Positions 15,387 to 22,777 of a DNA stretch of 32,902 nucleotides are shown piece by piece. The position numbers and the translations under genes were made by a program. The stretch lies in IMG/VR virus record IMGVR_UViG_3300010430_000306, positions 1 to 32,902 of that record; one strand, given 5' to 3'. Position 1 is the stretch's first letter, and each line of letters begins with the position of its first letter. The DNA is from a virus. Under the pieces are notes generated by a model. That model did no database searches and was not told the origin of the DNA. It saw nothing but the letters and a program-made list of their open reading frames with translations.

Positions 15387-17460
15387 GCACCCCTAGCCCC
15401 ATTTTTTGAAGCTCTTTGGTTTCCATGTCCGATGTGCGCTCAACAATATCGAGCAAGTCCTTGACTCGTTCAATATCGACACGCTGTAACTTAGCTAGAA
15501 TCTCAGCAGTTTCAGCTTCCTTCTTCTGCGTCTCAGCAATTGACTTAACAGAATCAAACTGACTTGTCTGCGCTCGCGTCTGGGCTGTAATCATGTCGGC
15601 TTGAGCCTTGTACATCTCAGCCTGACCGATCATCTGTTCAGCACTTGGCGGTTGGTTAGCTTGATGTTGTTGCAGCTGTTGAATCAGAAGTTTCTCTTCA
15701 TCCGTTGAAGGTGTCTTCAGTCCTGAAATCAAAGCCTGTCTATCGAAGTAGTCCTCGAAGTCTTTAGCTCCCGGTAGGTCAATCATGCTTAGCAGCATCA
15801 TGTACGCAGCCTGACCCATTGGAGTTTGTGGCCCCATAGCGCCCGCAATACTCTCTAACTTAGCCGCTGCCTCCTGCCTTGCGTCCTGATAGCGCGGGCC
15901 AATATCAGTATAAACTTCAAACTCAATGTCTGATATTTGATTCTCAACATAAGGCTCGCCACGCTCATCATAAGCAGGTCGGTTGATAATGATGTTTTCA
16001 GTTGTGTCGTCTTCATTCATGCCGACCATTTCAACTTCGTCAGTGTATATATCAGCCGCAATTGACTGGTATATCTCACCATCGCGGCGCATTGCCGTTG
16101 CTAGATTGTCCTGATAGATAAATGTCTGCATCTGGTTTTGAGCATTGGCCAGACGCAGCTGGCCTTCTGTCACACCGTCAGATACTGCATTCTCGCCAAC
16201 CGACGGGGTCACAGTGACATCCTGAACCGCTTTCTCTGTCATCTGTAGGAACGCTGTTTCAGTGGCGTTTACCGTTGGGCCTTCCATGTACCCCAACGGC
16301 TGCAATGGCAGAGGATTGCCGTCAGCGTCTTTCAGGTTAAGCATATAGTAGGGGAAGTCTGCATCCTGCGTATACATGTGCTCCCAGCCTGAAATCTGAT
16401 CCGGGGCAAAGAAAGGCTTTCGTCTCGGGCTTCGTCCTACTTGGTCAGCAATGAACGAGAACGCCATATTGTGTAAGCGTTGCGGGTCTTTAGCGCGACG
16501 CACCATGCCCTCCCAGTACTCCTGACCTTCAATGTATCGCCATTCACCGAACACAGGGACGATAGGGATATGTTTCCCGGCGACGAGTGTAGGGCCGTCA
16601 ATCAGTCCCTCGCCATCAATAATACTTTTGTATACTTCCCGTTTTTCGATAACCTTGCGGTCTGTTACCTCGTAACCCTGCTCTTCTAAGAACTTGGCCT
16701 CTTCTCCACGATTACGCATCACGGTAACGGTATCAATACCGTTAGACATGATCATAATCTTTTTCTTCTTGCGCTTTACTTCGTAGTGCTCAGCTACATA
16801 GATAAGCTCGCCACCCGAGAAAGGGAATACACCACTATTGGCCGGGGAGTGAGCATTAGAACCCGAACGCCCTTCGCAGTCGTATTCTTCACAAAGCCTT
16901 TCGTATGATTCGCGAGTGTAAGCAGTCAGAACCCCACCATAGAGAGCATCTGACTTGTCTTTTCGGCGTGCGGACGGGTCAAAGTAAACGACGTTATTGG
17001 CTTCATGGATAGGAACGCGGCGGATAGTTTGTGACGTGTCTGTATTGTCGCCCTTGTTCTCGTACTCGGTAGTTATGCGCCATGCCCCGAAGCCGGTAGA
17101 CACTTGAGAGTCGATAGCAACGTCTACAGCCTCTTTTGCCGCGTTAGTACGCATACTGGCACGGTAAATCTTTTGCAGCGTCTCAGCGGCTTCCTTGGAT
17201 GGCTTCTCACCATCCACAGCCCGATACTTAACACTGATAGGATTGGCCAGCATTTCACCCTTAACGGTTCGTAGCTGGCGGGTGATGATGTCAAATTGCC
17301 CACGGTACTCGTTATCTGAGTATTCTTCTAACTGCTCATCCCAGTGGTTGAAGTGGGCGAACATCCAATCGTCAGCGGCTCTATCTCGTGGGTCTTGCGT
17401 ATACTCAAACGCACGCTGAATCTGTTGCTTTGCTTTGTCGTGAGCGTCTATGTTGTCCAT
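15373..17460 (-). CDS. Portal protein, P22 gp1-like
   Basis: 695 aa (P22 gp1 is 725 aa). The N-terminus AFEYTQDPRDRAADDWMFAH and the block YRGQFDIITRQLRTVKGEML belong to the P22 portal family; later blocks such as AKDPQRLHNMAFSFIADQVG support it. The portal forms the 12-subunit ring for packaging and exit of DNA. The C-terminal part (Gln-rich, coiled, about 600-690) corresponds to the barrel region. It starts by ATGA overlap with the large terminase and ends with TAG, so TAG is a normal stop in this genome. Confidence 0.9.
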   Translation of the reverse strand: MDNIDAHDKAKQQIQRAFEYTQDPRDRAADDWMFAHFNHWDEQLEEYSDNEYRGQFDIITRQLRTVKGEMLANPISVKYRAVDGEKPSKEAAETLQKIYRASMRTNAAKEAVDVAIDSQVSTGFGAWRITTEYENKGDNTDTSQTIRRVPIHEANNVVYFDPSARRKDKSDALYGGVLTAYTRESYERLCEEYDCEGRSGSNAHSPANSGVFPFSGGELIYVAEHYEVKRKKKKIMIMSNGIDTVTVMRNRGEEAKFLEEQGYEVTDRKVIEKREVYKSIIDGEGLIDGPTLVAGKHIPIVPVFGEWRYIEGQEYWEGMVRRAKDPQRLHNMAFSFIADQVGRSPRRKPFFAPDQISGWEHMYTQDADFPYYMLNLKDADGNPLPLQPLGYMEGPTVNATETAFLQMTEKAVQDVTVTPSVGENAVSDGVTEGQLRLANAQNQMQTFIYQDNLATAMRRDGEIYQSIAADIYTDEVEMVGMNEDDTTENIIINRPAYDERGEPYVENQISDIEFEVYTDIGPRYQDARQEAAAKLESIAGAMGPQTPMGQAAYMMLLSMIDLPGAKDFEDYFDRQALISGLKTPSTDEEKLLIQQLQQHQANQPPSAEQMIGQAEMYKAQADMITAQTRAQTSQFDSVKSIAETQKKEAETAEILAKLQRVDIERVKDLLDIVERTSDMETKELQKMGLGVQRLN

Positions 17461-18650
17461 CAGCGCATCCTATAGCGTTTAATTGGCGGTGGCATAACCG
17501 CCTTAGGTGTTTTACTGATTATACTTGACTTGTCAAATGATACCACTATAGCGTCAAACAGGTTCGGTGATGGAATCTTCATTGTGCCGTTACTGGTCTT
17601 AACCCCACGGCGCATCTCTTCCTTGGTGTAGAAGGTAATCTTGTCAGAAGGCTTCAGCGGTATGCGGCAAGCCTCCGCCCTAAGCTTGGCTATCATTTCA
17701 GGTGAAATAGATGAGCTATCAATGGATATTAGTTCGTCAGGGTCGTGGTACTCGCCTTTAACGACAGCCTCATACGTCTTTCGGAATCGCTCGGCAACCG
17801 CTGTTATGTTCTGCGCCTTCTTGTTCTTGAATACGTCCTTGTTCTTCTTCTGCCCCTTCATATTGTAGTTTTCAGACGCTTTGAATATGGCTTCCGGGTC
17901 GTGACAAGCTTCAGAGCCTTTATACATGTAGCTCTTGATATGTTTGCCCTTGAAAGCCTTGTCCGCCTGATCCCGAAGAACTGCACCTAGCCCGTCGCAG
18001 TCCCAACCGAACGAATCACAATCAAACCCAATTGCTTCACGACAAGCGATGTCGAACGCCCTGTTAGCGTTCTCAGCATCAATCTCCTTAAGCTCCTTAA
18101 TCACCACACCATGACGGCCAGCAAATCCCTTAGCATCGTTTCCAGTGTCAGCCGGGTCATGCCCCACCACCTTAGCCCCGGTTGGCTCAAACCCTAGCTT
18201 CTTATGAGCATCAATAGCAGCATCAAACCAGTCAGCAATAATAATAGAGTCGTCGATGTCGTCGGAAAACGCACCTTTCCAGATATGATTAAAGCGGCTT
18301 TGACTCATCCGGCCATCCTCAACTTTCTCTTGGTCTTTAGCGAACTCGGTAGATAGAGACTCGTCGTGCTCAAACCAAGGGTTATCTTCATATCCGACCT
18401 TTATGATTAGATGGTATTCATCTTCATAGTATCCGTACTTATCCAAGTCGGCTTGATACGGAACGATGAACTCAGTACTCATGGCATCCGTTGAGCTTTC
18501 CGGGTTCCAGACAAACCACAACTCAGCACCCGGAACACCCCTTAATGTTGGGCCTAAAGTATCAAGTGTTTGCTGGCTTGTGCGTGCGGCTTCCTCAGAC
18601 AGAAAGAACTTATAGTTAACCGTCCCTTTCATGTCGATGATATTTTGCAT
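17460..18650 (-). CDS. Terminase large subunit, part after internal amber
   Basis: C-terminal 396 aa as an open frame from the first ATG after the amber. The ATPase Walker B (NYKFFLSEEAA) and coupling motif (WNPES) come first. The RuvC-like nuclease domain follows: GHDPADTG with the first Asp, DCDGLGAVLRDQ with the second acidic site, and NLFDAIVVSFD with the last. The frame in fact continues upstream without a break to the amber codon at 18690 (KSRGKFQFGG just before the ATG), so this ATG is internal to the protein. No good ribosome site precedes it. A separate product would lack Walker A. Confidence 0.8.
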   Translation of the reverse strand: MQNIIDMKGTVNYKFFLSEEAARTSQQTLDTLGPTLRGVPGAELWFVWNPESSTDAMSTEFIVPYQADLDKYGYYEDEYHLIIKVGYEDNPWFEHDESLSTEFAKDQEKVEDGRMSQSRFNHIWKGAFSDDIDDSIIIADWFDAAIDAHKKLGFEPTGAKVVGHDPADTGNDAKGFAGRHGVVIKELKEIDAENANRAFDIACREAIGFDCDSFGWDCDGLGAVLRDQADKAFKGKHIKSYMYKGSEACHDPEAIFKASENYNMKGQKKNKDVFKNKKAQNITAVAERFRKTYEAVVKGEYHDPDELISIDSSSISPEMIAKLRAEACRIPLKPSDKITFYTKEEMRRGVKTSNGTMKIPSPNLFDAIVVSFDKSSIISKTPKAVMPPPIKRYRMR

Positions 18651-18689
18651 ACCACCAAACTGGAACTTGCCTCGGCTCTTATGTCGTAT

Positions 18690-18692
18690 CTA
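18690..18692 (-). other. In-frame amber codon inside terminase gene
   Basis: TAG in the same frame as both terminase parts; context is TGG TAG ATA. With any amino acid at this codon, 19136 to 17460 is a single 558-residue terminase. Possible causes: point mutation, error in the assembly, readthrough, or a suppressing host. Confidence 0.9.
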
Positions 18693-19136
18693 CCAGCGTG
18701 AAGGAACCGGAGTAAAGCCGCCCGTGGCCTGAACTTCTATCCTGTGCCTGATACCCTCATAGATTGATTCCCGAAGGCTAGTCATGCGTTCACGCAAACA
18801 AAACACTTTAGAGCCGTTGCTATTGACCTCACCAACCATAGTGTCGAAAGCCATGATTGATTTGGTACCAGCCCGCCCACCAAACAAGCATTTGTACTTC
18901 TTGTGCTTGAGTAGGAGCGGTTCTAGCTTCTCAATGACATAGATGGTCGGCTCTTCGTCCGTAGGTTTCATATTGCCTATGGTGCCCTTCCAGCGACGTA
19001 CGAAGTTAGGAACCAGCCTTCCGTCGATATTATCTACACGGTCAACCACGCCATATACAGAAGGCTCAAGTTTGCCCGCACCAGCCTGAGCGATGACTTC
19101 AAGATTGCGGGCCTTTTTAAGAAGCGGGCTAGTCAT
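18690..19136 (-). CDS. Terminase large subunit, part before amber
   Basis: 148 codons from an ATG that overlaps the small terminase stop (ATGACTAG). Contains the Walker A region CLFGGRAGTKS (residues 86-93; the usual Gly before Lys is Thr here) and the following VFCLRERMTSLRESIYEGI, typical of large terminases between Walker A and Walker B. Ends at TAG in the middle of the ATPase domain. On its own this fragment would not be an active motor. Together with the downstream frame it has normal terminase length. Confidence 0.8.
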   Translation of the reverse strand: MTSPLLKKARNLEVIAQAGAGKLEPSVYGVVDRVDNIDGRLVPNFVRRWKGTIGNMKPTDEEPTIYVIEKLEPLLLKHKKYKCLFGGRAGTKSIMAFDTMVGEVNSNGSKVFCLRERMTSLRESIYEGIRHRIEVQATGGFTPVPSRW

Positions 19137-19602
19137 CAGCTAAACCAAGGTGCTCCTGAATGCGGCGTATAGATTCCTTAAGCTCCGTAACCTCTTCAAT
19201 CTTGAGCATAGAAGCCATCATACCTATGTACATTTGAGCGACGTCAGGGGTTATCTGGCCTTGGCTTGCTGCTTTGAGTATCTGCTTGGCTTGCTCGCTA
19301 CTGTCGGAATTGGGGTCGAAGTCAAACTCAGATGTAGCCATAGTTGGCTTTAGGCTTGCCCACCCTTTATCCCCCAACCACTTAAGAAGCATACCTGAGT
19401 CTTTATCCGCCTCCCCAGACATGGCGCGACGGATAACGTGCTTAAAGAGAGCAATCGTTGACTCTTCATTGGTTGCGTCTTCTTTCAGACCATCAAAAGC
19501 CTCTGCACGCAAAGCCTCAAGAATTAGAGACTTATTAGACCGACCACGACCCGGCAGTCGGTCTCTATTCTCTTTGGTTATCGTTGTGTCATTTCTAGCC
19601 AT
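19129..19602 (-). CDS. Terminase small subunit
   Basis: 157 aa from ATG 19602; a GTG six codons earlier (19620) is also possible and neither has a strong ribosome site. The protein starts MARNDTTITKENRDRLPGRG, and the helical body includes ALFKHVIRRAMSGEADKDSG and KWLGDKGWASLKP, a pattern I associate with phage small terminases, which recognise the packaging site. The C-terminal helix (EEVTELKESIRRIQEHLGL) suits ring assembly or contact with the large subunit. The next gene starts inside its last codons. Confidence 0.7.
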   Translation of the reverse strand: MARNDTTITKENRDRLPGRGRSNKSLILEALRAEAFDGLKEDATNEESTIALFKHVIRRAMSGEADKDSGMLLKWLGDKGWASLKPTMATSEFDFDPNSDSSEQAKQILKAASQGQITPDVAQMYIGMMASMLKIEEVTELKESIRRIQEHLGLADD

Positions 19603-19644
19603 TCGCCACAAACCGCCCACAAGTTTTAATCATTGGACAAATAA

Positions 19645-19658
19645 AAAGGGCTTAGCCC
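19645..19658 (-). terminator. Rho-independent terminator before small terminase
   Basis: On the minus strand GGGCTAAGCCC with a three-base loop is followed by TTTTTATTTG (19638-19646). It includes the stop of the holin-like gene. It would end the membrane-protein operon and separate it from the packaging genes. Confidence 0.7.
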
Positions 19659-19888
19659 TCTCCATCTTCAAGCTTTTTTGCGGTCAACAGAAGCACCCGC
19701 ATGTTGGCTTTATGTTCTTCACGCTTCTGCCTACGCTCTTCTGTAAACCTCAATACCATTATTGCACAGCCAATAATTGCAACGCACATGGTCACAAACT
19801 CAGAAGGGTTATCAATTATCCATGTCCCCATCACGCCTAGAGCGGAAAGCGCGCCGCCGGTTGCGTACTTGTCGTCTATGGTATTCAA
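19652..19888 (-). CDS. Putative holin, class II type
   Basis: 78 aa with two membrane segments (about 10-26 and 31-48) and a charged, basic C-terminus (FTEERRQKREEHKANMR). This is the plan of class II holins, which open the inner membrane at lysis. The start is TTG at 19888, sharing TTGA with the upstream stop and with GGGGG placed six bases before it, so an inefficient start codon is paired with a strong ribosome site. A terminator follows. Function inferred from topology. Confidence 0.6.
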   Translation of the reverse strand: MNTIDDKYATGGALSALGVMGTWIIDNPSEFVTMCVAIIGCAIMVLRFTEERRQKREEHKANMRVLLLTAKKLEDGEG

Positions 19889-20328
19889 CCCTTACCCCCA
19901 TGATTACGGCTGAAGTGAGGACGCCAACGCAAAAGAGAGCCAGCACTACTTCGGAGAACGTCACCGACATTTCTGCACCCGTCCATAGTAGCTAAGAGAA
20001 TCAATTCCATGATAGTGATGCCAATCATGATGTTTGTCTGTATTTCAGTGATAACCCACAAGTACGAGGCAACGACAGCCAGAGTGATTGAGTAAAGCCA
20101 CATGAGTGACCTAGATAGAGGGGTGCCGTGATGCTTGTACTCCAATGCGGCAAGAGTACACATAGCTAGATTGATTACCGCCAGACTTATAATTGTTCGC
20201 TCAAAGCTGAAGCCAGAGACTTCAATGCCGTAGGCTATGAACAGACCTATTGACGCCATGATTGCCATACCCTTACCAGTGGCAAGGAATATGACGAACG
20301 CTATAGCGGCAAACATCAGGATAATCAT
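19885..20328 (-). CDS. Polytopic membrane protein, 147 aa
   Basis: Four to five hydrophobic segments (about 2-17, 22-38, 44-61, 74-93, 97-113) followed by a basic, soluble tail rich in Arg (RSSAGSLLRWRPHFSRNHGG). Coupled by ATGA to a 37-aa basic peptide and by TTGA to the holin-like gene. A helper of lysis or a membrane modifier of the host is possible; no family recognised. Confidence 0.6.
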   Translation of the reverse strand: MIILMFAAIAFVIFLATGKGMAIMASIGLFIAYGIEVSGFSFERTIISLAVINLAMCTLAALEYKHHGTPLSRSLMWLYSITLAVVASYLWVITEIQTNIMIGITIMELILLATMDGCRNVGDVLRSSAGSLLRWRPHFSRNHGGKG

Positions 20329-20438
20329 GCGTTCTTCTTGCGGTCTTTCATGTTAGTTACAAAACCTACAGCTACCTTCTTCTGCTTCTTAGCCTTCGGT
20401 TTTGCTTTGGATGGTACTTTGCCTGCTTGCTTGGCCAT
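20325..20438 (-). CDS. Very basic small protein, 37 aa
   Basis: A gene of 38 codons including stop: MAKQAGKVPSKAKPKAKKQK then KVAVGFVTNMKDRKKNA. About 14 Lys/Arg in 37 residues and no acidic residue except one Asp. Its start shares TAATG with the upstream gene and its stop shares ATGA with the downstream gene, so it is fixed in the operon. It probably binds nucleic acid or an acidic partner. The double overlap is the main reason to accept it. Confidence 0.65.
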   Translation of the reverse strand: MAKQAGKVPSKAKPKAKKQKKVAVGFVTNMKDRKKNA

Positions 20439-20653
20439 TATATACGCCCCTTAAACGCTGCTATGAAGTCGTCACGGTCTGACTTGAGCATTGATACAGC
20501 GTTGTCGTCTAGTTGTGTGTCAGTGCGCTTAGATAGCTTCTCAGCCTGTTCTATAACGTAGTCAAACAACAACTCAGCTGCATGACGCTTGATATATCCG
20601 ATTATCACGAACTTTGCCGCAATGCCTAATGGTCTGATTAACTGAGATAACAT
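20438..20653 (-). CDS. Hypothetical protein, 71 aa
   Basis: ATG 20653 is preceded by GGAGGG with a six-base gap, so the longer upstream frame (to 20704) is not used. The N-terminus MLSQLIRPLGIAAKFVIIGY is hydrophobic and could lie on or in the membrane; the rest is helical and charged (EQAEKLSKRTDTQ). Second gene of the membrane-protein block. Function unknown. Confidence 0.6.
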   Translation of the reverse strand: MLSQLIRPLGIAAKFVIIGYIKRHAAELLFDYVIEQAEKLSKRTDTQLDDNAVSMLKSDRDDFIAAFKGRI

Positions 20654-20665
20654 ACTAAGCCCTCC

Positions 20666-20711
20666 AGTGTTTACCCATTGTAGCATTGGCTGTGTTTTAG
20701 GCAATAGGCAC
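20666..20711 (-). promoter_or_regulatory. Possible weak copy of phage promoter
   Basis: Minus strand: AGTGCCTA, 22 bases, then TACAAT near 20670, in front of the 71-aa gene. GGGC stands about ten bases before AGTG, but it is also part of the terminator. It differs from the family by one missing T and one extra spacer base; recorded as uncertain. Confidence 0.25.
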
Positions 20712-20734
20712 TAAAAAGCCCTCCGTAGAGGGCT
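20712..20734 (-). terminator. Rho-independent terminator
   Basis: Minus strand: AGCCCTC-TACG-GAGGGCT followed by TTTTTAGTG, a few bases after the stop of the 167-aa membrane protein. Seven-pair stem with a four-base loop; a strong, typical terminator for that gene. Confidence 0.8.
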
Positions 20735-20738
20735 GTAA

Positions 20739-21242
20739 TCACTTAACTAAATTGGCCGCGTACTCGACAAGCCACACTTTTGGAGCTATCCATATCTGCA
20801 CCCATGACATAGACGGAAGGATACAAATAGCGGATATAACTGCGGAAGAAGAAAATACACCTCCTAAAATCGCTTGAGCCTCGTCGCTATATCCACCATT
20901 CTTAGCCTTTCTGACTTCTCTGTCGTACTCGATAGATGTAACCATCCCAAACCCACGAAACTTAGTCCAAGTCTCCCCAGATTCTCGCTGACTGCTAAGT
21001 TCATCAAGTCTCTCCTTATCCTCAGTGCGCTCTTTGAATATGACATTATAAATCATGTACAACGAGCCAATCAGTACGAAAAGGCACACAAAGGAAAGGA
21101 ATGCGCCCTTCACCATATACCAGTTCATAAGCTGCTCTACGTACTCAGGAATTTCAGCCTCAAGAAACCCAGTAGCCGAATCAATCCCATCAAGTGATTT
21201 TGTAATCAGTCGCTCAAGTGCTTGCTGTAAGTTTTCGTTCAT
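20739..21242 (-). CDS. Membrane protein, 167 aa
   Basis: An N-terminal amphipathic part (ENLQQALERLITKSLDGID) is followed by a strong membrane segment at 45-69, a charged cytosolic middle (70-120), a second segment at 126-143 and a Trp-rich end (SWVQIWIAPKVW). Single-gene unit: promoter site at 21288-21332 upstream, terminator immediately downstream. Could be lysis-related or act on the host envelope; no family recognised. Confidence 0.65.
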   Translation of the reverse strand: MNENLQQALERLITKSLDGIDSATGFLEAEIPEYVEQLMNWYMVKGAFLSFVCLFVLIGSLYMIYNVIFKERTEDKERLDELSSQRESGETWTKFRGFGMVTSIEYDREVRKAKNGGYSDEAQAILGGVFSSSAVISAICILPSMSWVQIWIAPKVWLVEYAANLVK

Positions 21243-21287
21243 TTCCTATCTCCGTTGTCTGGCTGCGTTGTGCTAGCCAGTGATTAC

Positions 21288-21332
21288 ATATTAGCTAACC
21301 ATGATTGCCAGTGGTAGGACACAATAGGCCAA
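21288..21332 (-). promoter_or_regulatory. Phage-specific promoter, site 2
   Basis: Minus strand: TTGGCCTATTGTGTCCTA (21315-21332), 21 bases, TAATAT (21288-21293). The 5' leader of about 40 bases leads to the 167-aa membrane protein. Element and spacing match the other copies. Confidence 0.75.
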
Positions 21333-21364
21333 GTTTCAAAAAGCAATAGTGGTCATTAGATGGG

Positions 21365-21805
21365 TCAAAGCCAGTCTTTAGGCTCTACAATCCCGATGCG
21401 CTCATTGAGCAGACGGTCAACTTCATGCCTCAACCTGTCCCTCTCAAATTCAAGCTGTTGAACCCTATCCTTAAGTCCAGTGATACACTCTTTGCCACTG
21501 ACGTTTTTGTACTTCTTGAAAGTCCCTTTTCTGTGATTCCATATGCCTACAGCCTTCTTGAGGTCTAATCGCTTTGGTGAGAACCATTCCCCATAGTATT
21601 CAAAACCGCCAACAGATGAGTGAAGATAATTTTCAAAATCAAGAGCCTCCCGCTTAGTATCAAACGGTATCACCCCCTTTAGGCTGATTAAGTGAGGATT
21701 CCCAGTCTGTAGGTCTGAAAGCCTTCTTTCTGGGTTTTGAGACATGCCAATCTTAATTGGTGCGTTTCTCTTTTCACCGGATTGCATGATGTAGACATAA
21801 AACAT
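21365..21805 (-). CDS. GIY-YIG / T5orf172-type protein
   Basis: 146 aa from ATG 21805 (GAGGTG five bases upstream; an in-frame GTG two codons earlier is less likely). The N-terminal 85 residues have the motifs of the T5orf172/MUG113 branch of the GIY-YIG fold: FYVYIMQ, IKIGMS, Arg in NPERRLSDLQTG, Glu in LDFENYLH and GEWF. The C-terminal 45 residues form a coiled coil (VQQLEFERDRLRHEVDRLL). It may be a nuclease or a DNA-binding protein. Another member of the fold is at 28803-29456. Confidence 0.7.
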   Translation of the reverse strand: MFYVYIMQSGEKRNAPIKIGMSQNPERRLSDLQTGNPHLISLKGVIPFDTKREALDFENYLHSSVGGFEYYGEWFSPKRLDLKKAVGIWNHRKGTFKKYKNVSGKECITGLKDRVQQLEFERDRLRHEVDRLLNERIGIVEPKDWL

Positions 21806-21863
21806 AGACACACCTCTGACAGGTTACTTATATTCAAACAAACACCCGCCACAGTGCATGGAT

Positions 21864-21892
21864 ATTGTCGCAAATCGTCTAATGATGGTCAA
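21864..21892 (-). promoter_or_regulatory. Sigma-70-like promoter
   Basis: Minus strand: TTGACC (21887-21892), 17 bases, GACAAT (21864-21869), about 55 bases before the GIY-YIG gene. Here the -35 box is close to consensus and the 18-bp phage element is absent, so this gene may be switched on by host polymerase alone. Confidence 0.45.
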
Positions 21893-22089
21893 TCGTTGAA
21901 CAGGTCTAGGTTCATTGCGTGAATCCTTGCCCTCTCTCTTCTCTCCAACTCTTCAGACCGAATTCCAGATTCAATCTCATCAATAATGGCCTCTATAGCT
22001 TCATCAGACGGCCTATTAAAGTCTTTTGGCCTGCTATCTAGCCATTCATTGACGCATCGAATAGCCTTGGCTCTTTGAATATCTGACAT
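21889..22089 (-). CDS. Hypothetical protein, 66 aa
   Basis: Small, acidic and helical (RPSDEAIEAIIDEIESGIRS, then EELERRERARIHAMN). It starts one base after the previous stop, with GGGGGACGG as ribosome site. Last gene of the operon that begins at promoter site 3. Function unknown. Confidence 0.55.
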   Translation of the reverse strand: MSDIQRAKAIRCVNEWLDSRPKDFNRPSDEAIEAIIDEIESGIRSEELERRERARIHAMNLDLFND

Positions 22090-22090
22090 A

Positions 22091-22312
22091 TTAACCGTCC
22101 CCCATCAGGCACTCATCAATATGGTGAACCCAGCCATCACCAGTAATAACATTGTTCCAGCTACAACAATCAGGGTCTCCGCAATCCTGAATACACGGCC
22201 CTTTCTCAAGATTTCCTTCAGGGTCTGTATCTGGGTTTAGATTGGCTATAACACCAGTAACCCCAATCACCTCTACACAATCACCTACCTTTCTGCGCTT
22301 ACTCATCATCAA
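22091..22312 (-). CDS. Cysteine-containing small protein, 73 aa
   Basis: Starts MMMSKRRKVGDCVEVIGVTG; any of the first three Met codons may be used, all inside the end of the upstream gene. Four Cys in CIQDCGDPDCCSW and a later HHIDEC could bind a metal. The N-terminal beta part resembles a small SH3-like barrel. Unknown function. Confidence 0.5.
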   Translation of the reverse strand: MMMSKRRKVGDCVEVIGVTGVIANLNPDTDPEGNLEKGPCIQDCGDPDCCSWNNVITGDGWVHHIDECLMGDG

Positions 22313-22535
22313 CCCCCGGCATAGGCCACCAGCCTAGCAACTCGTTATTGTTTTCGTACCGGGTTTCATAGTGCACTCCTGTTAATACCCCACATTCCTC
22401 ACTTGCTTGCTTAACCACACAGATAAACCCATGAAAAAAGTCACTCCACATGGTCACACAACTGAACTCTCCAAAATCCCCGATAAACTGACTACCATCT
22501 TTAGGTGCTGTATCTGGTGTGTTCATAAGAATCAT
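22299..22535 (-). CDS. DUF551-like small protein
   Basis: The ATG at 22535 overlaps the upstream stop as ATGA; a later ATG at 22526 is also possible. The sequence NTPDTAPKDGSQFIGDFGEF and the ending LLGWWPMPG resemble phage proteins of the DUF551 type (start 'TAP.DG', end 'HW.PLP'). These are common in accessory regions and have no known activity to my knowledge. The gene at 27617-27835 ends in a similar WWPLP motif. Confidence 0.5.
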   Translation of the reverse strand: MILMNTPDTAPKDGSQFIGDFGEFSCVTMWSDFFHGFICVVKQASEECGVLTGVHYETRYENNNELLGWWPMPGVDDE

Positions 22536-22720
22536 CCGTTGAACGGGGAAGTGACAGAGCACATAGCTAGCGCCATAGCGACCGAAACCTCAGCCTTTCT
22601 ATTTCTGACGCGCCTATACTTCTCCGGCTCCCTAATCCTATCCTCAGCGTACGCCTCGGACTCTATGCGTGCCATGTTGTGCCTTTCAGCTTCAAGCTTT
22701 CTTCTTTGTCTGCTGTTCAT
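22532..22720 (-). CDS. Small basic helical protein, 62 aa
   Basis: Starts MNSRQRRKLEAERHNMARIE, with GGGAGGGAG before the ATG, a very strong ribosome site. The first 45 residues are a charged helix rich in Arg and Glu. It is the first gene after the structured stretch and the 45-bp repeat, whose end is only about 13 bases upstream. Unknown function. Confidence 0.6.
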   Translation of the reverse strand: MNSRQRRKLEAERHNMARIESEAYAEDRIREPEKYRRVRNRKAEVSVAMALAMCSVTSPFNG

Positions 22721-22732
22721 ACTCCCTCCCGC

Positions 22733-22777
22733 AACACCTCATTGAGCCAGACCTGCGGCTCGCTAACTCTTTGTTAT
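22733..22777 (-). repeat. 45-bp leader repeat, copy 2
   Basis: Minus-strand copy of the sequence at 639-683; 41 of 45 bases equal, no gaps. The four differences fall in or next to the hairpin: here GAGCC pairs with GGCTC, whereas copy 1 pairs AGCGAG with CTCGCT, so a stem is kept though bases differ. It ends close to the ribosome site of the 62-aa gene. Confidence 0.8.

Noticed and set aside
16420-16440. Plus-strand TTCGTCCTAC as another copy of the phage element
   Set aside because: Lacks TGGC at the right distance, has no -10 box 21 bases on, and faces against the portal gene.
17460-19136. Frameshift or small intron as cause of the split terminase
   Set aside because: Translation of the gap shows the same frame on both sides with a single TAG; no shift and no extra sequence.
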